Shown here piece after piece: positions 24,878 through 37,199 of a stretch of 64,000 nt of DNA (its first letter is position 1; each line of letters opens with the position of its first letter). The position numbers were made by a program, and so were the translations under genes. A model generated the notes under the pieces. That model saw only the letters and a list, made by a program, of their open reading frames with translations. It made no database searches and was not told where the DNA came from. The DNA is from Marthasterias glacialis (Eukaryota; Echinodermata; Asteroidea; Forcipulatida; Asteriidae): contig OU452223.1 in assembly GCA_911728455.2 (NCBI GenBank), forward strand, positions 13,305,423-13,369,422, read 5' to 3'.

Positions 24878-24994
24878 ATGGGAGAAGGATCTGTGGGTGC
24901 GGTCGTCTGCTGCATTGTGACCATTGCGCTTGCTGTCATTTCGCTCATTGTATTACTGGTAGTTTTGTCCTATCACGGCGTGGAATTCGATGAG
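24878..24994 (+). CDS. SPFH gene, exon 1 (membrane anchor)
   Basis: The exon begins at an acceptor (TTTTCATTTCAG) at 24853, so the first 24 bases are 5' UTR. The ATG at 24878 opens 39 codons with a strongly hydrophobic stretch. An upstream ATG at 24812 lies before the acceptor, in the intron, and is rejected. The donor is GAG|GTATAG, phase 0. Confidence 0.8.
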
Positions 24995-27900
24995 GTATAG
25001 ACCATGTCACCTCGTTTTTTTTTATCATTGTTAATTCCATGACATTCCTTTACAGGCAAACACTACACACTCTTAGAATAATCTTACTTTGTGTATCATT
25101 GTGTTAACATGAATTCAAGTATTGAAGAAATAACATCTGAACAGGTTTTGAGATGTGGCCCTTTCTTTATATCAAAAGTTGAGAACAACAATTGTACGCG
25201 GCAGCATATTCCATAAAAATGAAAGATTGTATGTTTTCTTATTTTACGTTTGGCAGATTGGATTCATCAGGCGAAAGACAACCAGTGAAGTCTTTACAGG
25301 CCGTGTTTACCACGCTGGGTTTCATTTTATTGGAATCGACTACGAGTTTAAAGTCTTCAAAGCCGATGCTCACTTTGTCGAACTCAATGGTATCTCCGTG
25401 TTTACCAGAGACAGACTGGAGGTAAGATTTTACCTACGGTGTCCCGAAAGCAACATTGTTAAATCCCCAGCTTAACATTGGTAAACTGACTGTAAATGCT
25501 TCCATTCTTTGCACAAATCACGATGTTTTATAATAAAATCAACATGTTCATTTCGTTGCTTCATTTGCGAGAAAACGGTAAAAATGCATTTAGAATTTTT
25601 GTACGCATTTCTATAGGCCGAGTTATCGTCTCACTGAAACGAAAACTAATCTTGGATCTCAGTTTCATGTATTATTTATAAAAGGTTAACACTTCAGGCA
25701 AAAAAATTTAAGGACAGTTTTCTTCCATCATTATCTTTATACCGTGTAAGGTATATGTAAATATGTGAACATTGCTGGGTTTTTTTCCTACCAATGTTGA
25801 GCTGGGGCTCTATAGGTCAGAAGAAGAAATTAATATTGTCAGATGAAGCTACATGTATCTCTTCTCCATGCCACCGTCACTTCACGGATTTCTTTTTATA
25901 GTATTCGTATTCATAAATTAATTGAGGAATAATTAGGGCCTATGTAAGGAGTTTTTTATGATAGGTTTTCCTGCTTTTTTCAGCTACAGTTCTCAAAAGT
26001 TTTCGTGACGGGAAAATGAGCATCGCACTTTTATATTGGTGCAGTTTTCTGTAGGTTTGAAAGACCATGGGATCGAATTTCACAAAGGGGTTTCTATTGA
26101 GTGTGCATACAACATTGGCGAGGCAAAACTCAAGTATACATTTTTGTCATCAGATATATATTTCAGACGTAGCTGTTTAGTTATTTCCTTTGTTTTCCGA
26201 GGGGGTGCCAAGTCGTAAACAATCTAGTTTCTTGGGCACTGCATGCTAGATAATTAAATAATAACATAAAACATGCAGGTGATCTGAAATAAAGACTCAG
26301 TATGTGGAACAGGAACTTAAAAACCAGTCCTTCAAAATACAAGTGATATTTGGTTTCACTTCCTGCTGTTTTATACAGGTGGACCTTGACTGTACACTTC
26401 AATATTTCATCCGGCCCGATGACCTCAAGTTCCTGCATGATACATACGACCTCCAGTACGAAGAGACCCTACGCAACAGCGCGATAGACGCCCTGAAGGG
26501 CGCGACTTCTGAGTTCAGTACCAGAGAGTTCGGGGAGCGTCGAGCCGAGGTGGAGGAGGCGCTGTTCCTTGCCGTCAGAAAGCGCCTGGGCGGGACATGC
26601 TGTGAGACTGGATGTGCCAACCTGGCTGAAGGTTGGTTGCTGGTGGTTGGTCCAAAAAAAAAGGCCTCCTCATTCATGGTTGATTTGAAAGTGAGGCTGC
26701 CACGTAAACAATATTATGTATATTATATAAATATAACAAAACAAAATAAAACAAATTTAAATCTGATAGCCGAACATCATCATTTCAGTCCTGAAATCCA
26801 GAGTGTAAAGTGACTTGCCTTCTTTGCCTCTCCTTTTTTCAACAATGGAAAGTGAGTTTCTCTTGCACATTGTTTTATTCATCAGTGCATATCAGTAATT
26901 GCCAAACCATCTCACAATTCCAACAGGTCTGTCGTTAAACGATGTTTAATTTCACTTTGTGCTTAACACGTTTGTTTTTGGTGCGTAATGAACCCAACAA
27001 AATCACACTCTACTCTATAAAGTAAAACAGTTTAACATTAAAATGATTTCAACTGTTTTGTTATAAGTTTTAATATGCTTTTGAGGATAACATCTTGGTA
27101 AAATGAGAAGCGGAGCTCAGTACAAGAGAGTGTAAAGCGCCCATCCTCAGCCTCCAGCTGACAAGAAGTTCAGGCTTTACCAAAGAAAGTAATCGTCAAC
27201 CAAAAGGATGGTCTCCTTTAATACGGAACATGGTTATTAGCGACCAACATCTGAGACCTGTCTCACAGAGGGGATTTTATAGCTTTGCATGCGCGAAATC
27301 GTGACATGGGAGGCTTGTTATAATTTTGCTCTCATTGTGAATCCTTAAAATGTAAACTAATTTGCTCATTTGTCAGGATGCGAATCCGGGTGCAAGCAGC
27401 CAGCGAATTGCACAAAGGAAGACAAAGGATTCTACGTGGATGTCCGCTACTTCCAACTTCGTTTCGTGGAGATTCCTGACATTGTGCTTAGTCGCAACCT
27501 CCAGGCGCTCACACAGTTTGAGGATGGCATCCGGGAGACGTACATACAACAAGCTGCGCTTGTGCAGAAGACTACGGAGGAATATGTAAGTGTAGCTGTC
27601 GGACGTTAGTCTACATTTTGTTTTGTTGTTTATGTTGTTTATAACAAACTCTAAACTCTAAGTAAAAGGTTACAAAAAAAAACTTACAGAATACTTTGAG
27701 CTTTTGGCCTAACAACAGAGCTATTTTTTTTGTTAGTTTTGACCATGTCCGATTGAGGCCTCCGTGGAATACATCTATAGCAAATACCTGTAACTCTGGT
27801 CTAATACAAACATTTTGTCTTCTTCTAAGGTCACTGCAATTGAAAACTCTGCCGAGGAAATCACCCAGAATGCAACATCATTCGCATCTCTGATTGGCTC

Positions 27901-28102
27901 ACAGGCCAAGGCCGACGCGCGTGCGCGAGTTGAGTCTTCCCACAATCGGGGTTTGGCGAAGATCTACTCCGATTTGAACGTCACTTTGCAGGACCACAAA
28001 GCGTCACTGAACTACATCCGGACCCTAAGAGATCATGCAACAGTCTTCATGTCCGTCAATTTCAACTCGTTGATAACGGGCCCAACCTATGGCGGGAATT
28101 AA
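24878..28102 (+). CDS. SPFH/Band 7 (prohibitin-like) single-anchor membrane protein, five exons
   Basis: Exons 24878-24994, 25257-25421, 26379-26631, 27377-27585 and 27830-28102 join in phase to 338 residues. Residues about 7-32 form a hydrophobic signal anchor. Residues about 58-164 have the SPFH layout: HAGFHFIGI, then T-R-D-R-L-E-V before a strand, YFIRPDDL, and a helical EFGERRAEVEE-like segment. Six cysteines follow at 168, 169, 173, 180, 184 and 190. The C-terminal third is helical and Ala/Glu-rich. N-glycosylation sequons occur at 189 (NCT), 262 (NAT) and 298 (NVT). SPFH proteins form membrane-bound oligomeric scaffolds. The anchor, cysteines and sequons suggest a luminal or extracellular domain, as in erlins, rather than the cytosolic side used by flotillins. 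It is shorter and otherwise unlike stomatin or prohibitin, so I give no symbol. The exact orthologue is unknown to me. Confidence 0.85.
25257..25421 (+). CDS. SPFH gene, exon 2
   Basis: Fifty-five codons between the acceptor ACGTTTGGCAG and donor GAG|GTAAGA, phase 0 at both ends. It encodes the start of the SPFH domain up to TRDRLE. Confidence 0.85.
25455..25810 (+). repeat. Dispersed repeat family R2, copy 1 (SPFH intron 2)
   Basis: About 350 bases align, with moderate divergence, with 50110-50475. Shared blocks include TTCTTTGCACAAAT, TTTTGTACGCATT, CGAAAACTAAT and GTATATGTAAATATGTGAAC. Confidence 0.8.
26379..26631 (+). CDS. SPFH gene, exon 3
   Basis: The acceptor TTTTATACAG and donor GAAG|GTTGGT give 84 codons plus one base. 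It carries the conserved core of the SPFH domain and the first three cysteines of the cluster. A read-through frame after 26631 is intronic. Confidence 0.85.
27377..27585 (+). CDS. SPFH gene, exon 4
   Basis: The acceptor CATTTGTCAG supplies GA to complete a Gly codon. The exon carries three more cysteines, the NCT sequon and a long helical segment, and ends at TAT|GTAAGT in phase 0. Confidence 0.85.
27830..28102 (+). CDS. SPFH gene, terminal exon
   Basis: Ninety codons and TAA after the acceptor TCTTCTTCTAAG. It is Ala/Glu-rich and probably helical, with two sequons, and ends in GPTYGGN. Confidence 0.85.
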   Translation, partial: VTAIENSAEEITQNATSFASLIGSQAKADARARVESSHNRGLAKIYSDLNVTLQDHKASLNYIRTLRDHATVFMSVNFNSLITGPTYGGN

Positions 28103-28117
28103 AATTGCGAAAATCCA

Positions 28118-28178
28118 CTTTTTCGAAAGAAGATTATGGACTAGTGGTTTTGCAGTACGTTGTCAAGTCGGTCGAGCC
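28118..28178 (+). repeat. Inverted repeat R3, left copy
   Basis: Matches the inverse of 28783-28838: GAAAG.AGATTATGGA and GTACGTTGTCAAGTCG. It starts 16 bases after the SPFH stop codon, so it lies in the 3' UTR. Confidence 0.7.
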
Positions 28179-28782
28179 CGTCAAAAGAGGGGGTGGGTCT
28201 GCAAAATCAAATCCACCTTTGGCGGGTTTGGGGAGGGGGGAATTTGGGAAGCTCGAGTCAAAAATACATTTCATATTTCATTTGTTCTCGTCAATTTCAT
28301 TTGACTATTTCAACCATCAAGCCTCGGTTTGGCACAACTGATTTGATTGGGGGTAAGGGGTGGCTTCAAACCAATGTCAATTTCGGATGAGCTGCCACAA
28401 GTCTTTAAATAGCTAGTTACGGTACCTTAAAAGAATCTCCAATCAAGTTTTTTTCTTTACTTAACCTAAAGCTGAAGGCTGGCTAAAACTGATGAAAAAT
28501 TGACAAATTCTTGACCCACATAAACACAAAACCTTACAGAAACACTAATGACTTTTATTAATTAAACCCCAATTTCCTGTCAAACCCAACCTTGTCATCA
28601 CTGACTTAGTCAACAAAATGAGTTAATCAATGTGAGATATAATGAGAGTCACACGATAACTCCACACGTCACCAGCCTCGGTGTTTAAAAAAGACTGAAC
28701 TGCATTAATCCATCAGCTTCAAGTATCGCCATCCTTGGGGGAAATATTCTTCAGATTTCGTCCCTTTCCCCGTTGGCTCGAC

Positions 28783-28838
28783 TTGACAACGTACTCAAAA
28801 CCAATATTCCATAATCTACTTTCAAAAATGACAAACGC
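28783..28838 (-). repeat. Inverted repeat R3, right copy
   Basis: Inverse partner of 28118-28178, about 600 bases away. The segment between them shows no gene. Confidence 0.7.
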
Positions 28839-28943
28839 CCGCCGACAATTTTTTTTTCTTCCCATTTCTATTTTGCGTTTTGAGGGAGAGAGCTGGGTCC
28901 GGATTACCCAACTTTCCGCATCGCCGCCCGTCAAAAGTGGGAA

Positions 28944-29075
28944 ATTTACGCGGCGCTGCGCGCGCTTTGACTACCTCACTTCGCCCCGTCCGCGCCGCCT
29001 CTTTCCGAGGCGCTTACTTGTCTTCCCGGCCGCCGATTTGATTGTTGACTGCCGGCCGCATTGTGAGGCTCAACG
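28944..29075. promoter_or_regulatory. GC- and CpG-rich patch
   Basis: Dense CG dinucleotides (CGCGGCGCTGCGCGCG and similar) in otherwise AT-rich DNA. It could be a promoter or enhancer, but no exon could be placed nearby. Confidence 0.3.
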
Positions 29076-32000
29076 TTAAGCCCGCAGTCTCCGCCTGCAA
29101 TTCTTTGTATCAAGCCACTTGTTCTCATGACTAAAGCTTGGCTGGGCAGAATTAAGACATGTCCAAGTCTGAAATTTGAATGATTAATGTCACTTGAAAA
29201 AAAAAAGATATATATAAACTTATTATTTTTTTTACACCATTACTTATAATAATTGAAAGCTATAACTGACATTGGCGTGTTTAAGAGTTACATCATACAA
29301 ATATTAGCTGTGAATATTAACAACAAAAAAATCACCAGAAAAATATTAGTTGTGAATATTAACAAAAATTTCAAGAATGTTTTGACTTCCTATTGGCTTC
29401 AGTTTAACACTTGACACAACATAAATACATTGATCCCTCAAAGGGGGCGCTCTTGACGAGCGAACGGATCTGTGCCATGCATACTCTTCATAATTAAAAA
29501 ATGTGTAAATGGTAAATCGTGATGGAATATCACACAAATCAATTAGAACAGGCCGTCTCAACTGGGAAGGGACACGTTTTTGCCGGCTCCTTCGTCAGGA
29601 GAACGTAGAATTCCCCCTTCGCAGAGTCTTAATTTTGTACCGTGGAAGAAGTAGAAGAAGAAGAAGGAGCAATAGCAGCGTCTAGGTTTCTTATCCCCCC
29701 GTGGGTTAGTGTTGTGTGAGTTGGAACACGATGATTCAACCCCGTGATGTTAGTCCTTACCCCGGGTTTGCCAGTAAGCGGCGACCCTTTGATCTGCTCT
29801 GCTCTCCCCTGATTTTCCCTGCCTCCCTTTGTATCATGTCAGCGCGTGATGGACCCTGAACAATAACTGCCCTGCATGTCCATGCCGCGTTGGCAGAGAA
29901 TTGCCATGGAGAAACTTAACCGCTTTCCGTCCCTACAAAAGCCCCAGTGATGGATGAAGAGAACGGGGGGAAAATAGCCCCGAAAATGAAATAAAATAAA
30001 ATAAAAACGACAGCGCGATAGAATTCACTCTGATGTCGCCGATTGTCAGCTTATTATATTGGATTTTTTTTTTCCAAGACGGTATTTTTTAATTTTTATT
30101 GCGGCATTTTTTTGTCTCCTCGGGCGCCGGGATAACCAGATTGTTGGACGGATAGTCAGTATTGTGCGGCGCGTGTGGTCGTGGTTCCATTCCATTCACT
30201 AAGAACTGGTTGATAATGTCAGTACCATTCCAATGGCCTGCGTCCAGGAAGAACAAGTAATGTATAATTCGGGACGTGAAAAGGAAAAATTGAGTTGTTG
30301 ACGATAGACGGAAGAACAGAATAAACTCGATAGTACATTATACACCAATTACGTAGATTAATTTTTTTTTTTAAACCAGCATCAGTGATGGGATTATAAG
30401 TGGGTCTCGGCAGTATCAATGAGTGGTCGAAACACACGGTGTGTGGGCCAAGTCGACTTTGGGAGTCATCTCTGCCGGTGTGAAAACCCGGAATCGTAAA
30501 GAAATGAAGAATTCTTAGTTCTTTGATTAACTTCAAGAACAAACTATTTTCACTGCTCCTCTTTACCAGTTTAAGGTACGGTAATGTAGATTATTTGGGT
30601 GCGATTAATTTGAAGGCTAAAAACAATGCATACAGTTTAACACAAATTAGCTGGTAGGCCTACTCGTTTTCACGGAAATATTTTATACAGAAATGCCAAA
30701 AATTCCTTTTAAACTTCATAATAATGTTCATTCAATATGGTAGTTAGTTGTATATAGGCACCGTCCTTATTTTGTTCATTTGAATTCTATTTTTGTTTTC
30801 GGTTTGAGAAAATTGATCTTTGACTTCAAAAGGAAATGGAGAATTTTTTTTCCAGAATCAAAACACACAACATATTCAGCTAGCCTCAGAAAATGTTCCA
30901 GCAACTTGTGATCATAAAATAATAATGATAATATGACAATAAATACAAAAAATGTTAAAACAAATAGTGGAAATAAAAGTTTTATTTGACTTCATAAAAA
31001 TAGGAAACCATTTCTTTGTTATTGTTCATATAGATAAACTATATTAGATAAAAAATAATAACGCGAATGGATACCATCATGCTCAAAAGGTGTGTTTGGT
31101 GAAAATCAACATCGGTCAGTTTCGGTGAAGTTTAACATTTTTGTAGTGAAGGCCTCGTGGTCGTCTTTCAGAACAACGCCCGAACTCTTAAGCCATTATA
31201 GTTTTAGCACAAACAAATAGACAGAAGTAGGGCATGTTTGTAATTGCGGAACAAACAATGGAATGGAATGGAAATGGGGCACAAGCAGATGAAACGGGTA
31301 AAAGGCGTAAAAGAGTAGAAAATGCTCTAGGATGGACACTGACTAACGGTCAAGAACAAAACTGGGTGTGAGGTAGACTATTGTGTTTTTATTTTTCTAC
31401 TACCGTACTTTGTAGCAATTGTAATCCGGAATCACTTCTAAAATCAACATCCATATAAAGTGTTCTTGTTTAAAGAAAACAAAAGTGTACATTGAAGTGT
31501 ACATTTGAAGTGTACACGACGGTTATAGCGCTAGCCCAAACCCACCAAAGACCACAACAATGCGAGAACATGGTTGCACCATGGAGCAAATTAATGTTTC
31601 AGAAATGTTAAGGCCCAGTGTTGGGGTGTAATACTATCGTATATTATGGCGTTTTGATACAATCCATGTATAGGGTCTTTTGGGTTTAAACGCATATGAA
31701 ATCTAAGTCCTACTTAAAATTATGATTTTTATTAAAATGTGACCTCCTCTCGGCAATCGCCCACATGCAGTAAGGCAAAAACAAACTGATCTTTCAGCTG
31801 TATGCAAAGCTTTCCTGCTTACACTCTAAGATTTCAAGTTTGGCAGAATGATAGGATTGAAGACCAATCGTCCTTATGTTGTCGCAATCATATTTCCTAC
31901 GCGCTCTTACAGCCAACAATGTCTAATTAACGTATTTTCAACACATGTGGTACGGAGCACTGAGTGAGTTAACAGTTTTTTTTAATGATAGCATACCGGG

Positions 32001-35000
32001 GGGGGGGGGGGGCAACGTGCTCTTCGTCCCCCCTCTTTTTCAGTACGCGCTTCTGCGTTTGATGTAAGTGTGAAATCTGGGGATAATCAAATATCAAAGC
32101 AAAGAATAATTGTGAACATCTGCTCGTGCAGTGCGCAATCACGGGCCGTGTGTCCACACAAGAGCAAGCCTGGTAAAAGAGAAGATGCCGGCACGGCCAC
32201 TCTTCAGTCCTCAGTGTCAGCGGCCACAGAGCGGTCACACGCGAGGCTGACACCGACCCGACACCTGAGCACCCCGATGGGATAGTCCCGGTCGGGAGTG
32301 AATGAGAGATACCGAAAAAAAAAGTGGGGGTGGAAAAACAAAAAACAAACAAACACTCACACAAAATAAAAGATGGTGCGATCGGCCCAGCCCCAGAACG
32401 CCCTTACTGTCCGTGTCAATACCATCGGCTGGCGGCGCGAACACCCTCGGTTGCTGGGGTGGGATTCTTAGTCTTTGTCACCACGTGTTTCTGTCGTGTG
32501 CGTCTCTACACCGATCATATTGAACGCTTTTGGGCAGATTTGTTATAATTATGTCTCTTTTATGGAAATGATTTTACAATGAGTATACATGTACACTGAA
32601 TAAGAAACTAAATATGACCATAAATAGATATTAAATAATTTAACAGTGTTTCAACGCATTTCTCTTATTGATTATGGTGTGATTTATGCTATTGTTAATC
32701 TGAACTTAATCCTTGACATCGATAATAACCAAATTGTGAAAATTGTCAAAATATCAAACAACTGATAATGGTTTTTCATGGATGTTGTGTGCGGTTCATA
32801 ATTTGTGTTTATGTTTTTTTTCATATTGGCCTTTCACAATAAAAGGGCTACAGCGTTCTTGATAATTTTATTGCAGTTGGAAATACACTGTATATGATAA
32901 CTATTTGTACTATCAACATTTTCAAAAGTCTACCGGTATCATCGCCAATGTATTGTACCCTTAAAAACCATATGTTCACAATGGCAAAGCCCGTCTTCGT
33001 GGGATTGCCCGTCTACATCATTAAGTCCGTTGATTTTACGCTTCTTTTCTCGCTATGGGTTCCCATTGGTCTGCCAGGGGGAAAGAAAGACAGTCCATGG
33101 TGGTTTACATTTGCCTAAACAGGTTTACTTCACACGAGCTTACCGCGACCTTGTATAGGAGAAGAAATGTATGTTATGTGTACCACAAGGATTTGCGAAA
33201 AAGTCATTTTCTTATCTGTGAAATTATTAGTGAAATAATCTTGAATCGGTAGAGAGGGAGCTCGATCGGTAGAACAAAAAAAAACAAAAAAAAAAAAACT
33301 GAAACAAAAATTACCAAAAGCCATTTGAAATCTCGATTCTTTAAATATTTTTTTTTAATAAAAAAATTTCCCTGAAATTTGGAAAATAAAAAGTCAATTT
33401 GTTACAGTTCAATCTATAAACAAAACATCTAGTTTTCTTTACACAGATCCAACAACGGTTAAACGTCAAAATGGTTTAGATGAATCAAGAATGACTCATA
33501 CCAGCTTTAAAAAATGTATTAAATAAACAAATTAAATGAGGTTACCGTGATAAATGTAAAAAAAAACTCACTGATAAAGCGACCCACATCTGTTAATGAA
33601 AATGAAAACATTTTGTTAATACAGGGTGATTTTTTATTTTTTTTGGTATTAGAGTAAAGTTGTTGAAGCTTAACATAGCATTCGAAGAGTGTATACCCCG
33701 AAACAAACAAAATACGTTGTAGGGCATTTAGGACACTTGGCAATAGTAGCTAATACTGCCCTCTTTTGACAAGTATGAGAAAAATATGATATCAAAACAC
33801 GAACTGCACTTAAAATGATACGTGAATGCATTGACACTCTAGAATCTGTTTGAAAACTGTGCAGGGATAGCCGAGAGTTTTTATGAAGAAATTTGGAAAA
33901 CATACAAACATGGCCGGGGGCTGGGGACCAGGGAAATGGTCCCCCAATGCCCGCGAAGTTTCAGGCATTGACTGATGATAGTAGTTGCTTGCATCACTGT
34001 TCGTGTCATCTCATATTTTCCTCCCAACAAATCAAGTTATGTTTTTTTTTAACTACCGGTATCACAACACAAAGGGGACTTGGTAAAGAGGTGGCAGCCT
34101 AGACATAATGGCTTTATCGGATTGATAGATACATATTAAACGACCGTATAATATTAATAGATTTGTTGGAATGGTTATTAGTTTTATACGACATTGAATT
34201 AGCTATAATTGAAAACCGTTCCTCAAAGCCGTTTGTTCCATTGAAACAAATTGAATGTCTTTAAACAACAAAATTGATGTTGCCGGCGGACTGTGCGGTC
34301 TGCAGGACAAATTTAGGAAGTGAAAGGTCCCATCCCCACCCCGGGGTTAAAATTCGTTCTCTAATAAACCAGCTGACGCTGCAGCATCGCAGTGATTGAG
34401 GCAGTGGAGGGAGGTGGGGAGGTGGGGGGGGGGGGAGAAAATTGTGTAGGGGAACAATCACGCGAACAATAAAGCGACCACGGTGGGAAATACAGGCATA
34501 AAGCCCGGGCATGAGTCTTCGCCTGGCGTGGCACCGTTCCCCCCTACCGCAGCCGCCGATCGATTGGCGTATTATCGCGAGATCTCGCGGCAGTTTGAGC
34601 GTGATCACTCTACACCTTACAGGGTGAACATTACCGTATCTACGGGGGCAGATGCATATCTAGATGTGTTATCACAACAAAGTGCCGACCAGAGAGTAGA
34701 GTAGAAATGCATACTGCAAATCCTGCACCGACCACAGGATTTATATATACATGTATATTCTTTTAAAGTGATTTTCTTCTGGGGCAGTGAGCAGTCACTT
34801 TAATTTTTAGGATAACTGCATCCGAGCTATGTATTTTTACCTATGACTTTTAATTGCACTAGGTGGTACTTTTTATATGAGAAATAAAACAGTGTTGTGT
34901 GTTTCATTTGCTCTTCTACATTGTACATTTGTTTCACTGAATCTGTACTTTCATTTCAAACTGGGAAACTGCCTAGATCACAAAATTACCAGATTCTGAC

Positions 35001-35039
35001 CATTCCAGCATATATAAAAAAAACCGAGATGTGGAAATA
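29076..35039. other. Gene-free DNA
   Basis: No supported gene over about 6 kb. Only short open frames, mononucleotide runs (poly-G near 31999) and mixed-composition patches at 29.7-29.9 and 32.1-32.5 kb. Confidence 0.4.
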
Positions 35040-35292
35040 TGTGACTCAGCCTGTGTAAATGAGACACTTTGAGGTACAAATGTAAGTCCAAATTTCATCA
35101 TGTAGGGCATCTTCCATGGATGAAAAAGACACCACACTGACCTCTACACTGAGTTGACTGTTCTGGATCGGAACCGTAAACTCTGTAGAGGTCAGTGTGG
35201 TGTCGTTTTAATCCTTGGAAGATGCCCTACATGATGAAATTGAAATTTACATTTTTACCTCAAAGTGTCTCATTCACACAGGGTGAGTCACA
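35040..35292. mobile_element. Palindromic MITE, probable Tc1/mariner type
   Basis: The ends TGTGACTCAGCCTGTGTAAA and its near-inverse TGAGTCACA pair along about 110 bases per arm, with a short central loop near 35140-35180. The element is flanked by TA at 35038-35039 and 35293-35294, the usual Tc1/mariner target duplication. Confidence 0.8.
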
Positions 35293-35294
35293 TA

Positions 35295-36700
35295 TGAATG
35301 TGAAAAGATTTTTTATTTTCATGGGGTCTCGGTTTCAAGAAATGGTTAACAGTAAAAGAAATGCGAACATAATGTCCTCTGTTTTCATTTACATTTGTTT
35401 GAGAAAGATACGAATTGTGAATTGTGGGTTCCGAACCTGAATGAATAAGACGAGTATCCAAAATAATTGGAACATCATCATCTTATAGAAATTGTCAACC
35501 TTGAGAAATGATATAAAAAAAACCAGCAACAACAACTTAGATTTAAAAAAATGACCTTTGAAGACTGGGAGAAATGTGTTTTAGAAAAGTCATGCTTAAT
35601 TGGTTCGGACGAACGTTCGATTACAAGATCACACACTCGTTGAATGGAATTTATGTCTATCATCCAGTCTAACAAAGATGGAAATACATCTTTTTTTACA
35701 GAAACATTCGTTGATATAATCTAAAATATGAAATGACTTATGAGATCGAAAGTCACGGCAGGACTTTCAGAATTGCGGTCAGGGAGAATACGTTGTATGT
35801 CCCATCTCATTAGTCATGATCATTCAGTTACAAGCTTTTCATGGGGTGGTCGAATGTATCACATCCATTACTATACCGTAAGACATTAAACATCATGCTG
35901 GTAGCAAAACTCCATTAGGCCTACATTGTAATCCGTCCAAGAGTAGGTCCATCGCTCAATGCTTTTTTTCACCCAGAAGTGAATACATACAAACATGTAC
36001 ACTGCGTAGGCCCTATATGTAAATTTATGACAGACCTTTTCCTTATTTTGAATGCAGGCCACTGTGTGGATGTAGATTATTGGTTAATAGAATTTCGGTT
36101 AATAGGCCTACTTGTTTAATACTGTGACCTTAATGAAAGGTACAGTATTGGTAAAGCTCATGGTGCAGTGTTCTTACTTCGTGTAAATATATATACATGG
36201 AAAAAGAAAAACGGTGAAAATTTGGGCCAAATCCGGCGTCCGAGTCAGGATAAATGAGTGAAAACCCCGTGCACACTTTTCAGCATGTAAACTTTTCCCT
36301 TAAGTTGGATTGTTACAACAGAAATTAAAATGTGGGTCTTCAAATGTATTTTCTCGACTTTGACAGTATTTTAGACAGAAATATTTGTTTGGAAGATGTG
36401 TAATGGTAATGAACTTTATAATCAGTTAAGCTTTTTAGATACTAAAAACAAAAAATGTCGATGAAAACCAATCGTGTTTTCTACCTCTAAAGTGGGTCAT
36501 GAACTATATTGTACGTTTTTAGCATAACCAGTATAAACACTTCCCCATACCACCAAAATCTGAACACAGCCTCACACTCCCCATTTTTTTTTAAAGACAC
36601 TGGTGAAACCGAAAAAGTACTGTGCAAGAACTTTCCCCGGTCATTCCTAAATTTTTAAAGTGCGAATTAAAAAAAAAGGTTTCCAATTCAAAACAAAAAA
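35295..36700. other. AT-rich DNA downstream of Sp5
   Basis: No gene recognised. Unique-looking sequence with many short A/T runs. Confidence 0.4.
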
Positions 36701-36745
36701 CAATTTTAAAACGAATTATTCGATCACAGTTACGCTATAATTTAA

Positions 36746-36751
36746 TTTATT
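36746..36751 (-). terminator. Candidate poly(A) signal of Sp5
   Basis: AATAAA on the minus strand, about 450 bases after the stop. It is one of several AT-rich possibilities. Confidence 0.25.
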
Positions 36752-37199
36752 CAAAATATTCCACAGGAAAATTGACAATATAAACATAAGAATTATTTCA
36801 TTGCATTAAAAATTCTGAAAACAAATTGAAAAAACTGTTGGTGACAAAGTCACACAAGCGTTATCTTAGAAGAATCATTATAAAGTACGGCTGTTTTTTG
36901 TCAACCGAATTTGTTGCAAGAGTATTAAGTGGTACTATTCAGATGAATGGGTTTTGTTTACCGAACATGACTATGTACCAATTTGTATTTTTTTTCTTTT
37001 TGTAAATGAAGTATGACTGATGTCATTTGTAGTAGATACCATCGATGGTCAAGGTTTGGCAAAGACATATAATTTGGCAAAAGAAAACAAGTACTTGAGA
37101 GTTGATTTCAAATATATAAACTTATTCCGCAACAATGCAACATGACATGTTCTTTCTCAAGAAATTCAGCCTTTTTTTGTAATTAGGAATGTTCCAAGT

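Noticed and set aside
26632-26813. Read-through of SPFH exon 3
   Set aside because: The donor GAAG|GTTGGT joins in phase with the exon at 27377, which continues the cysteine cluster.
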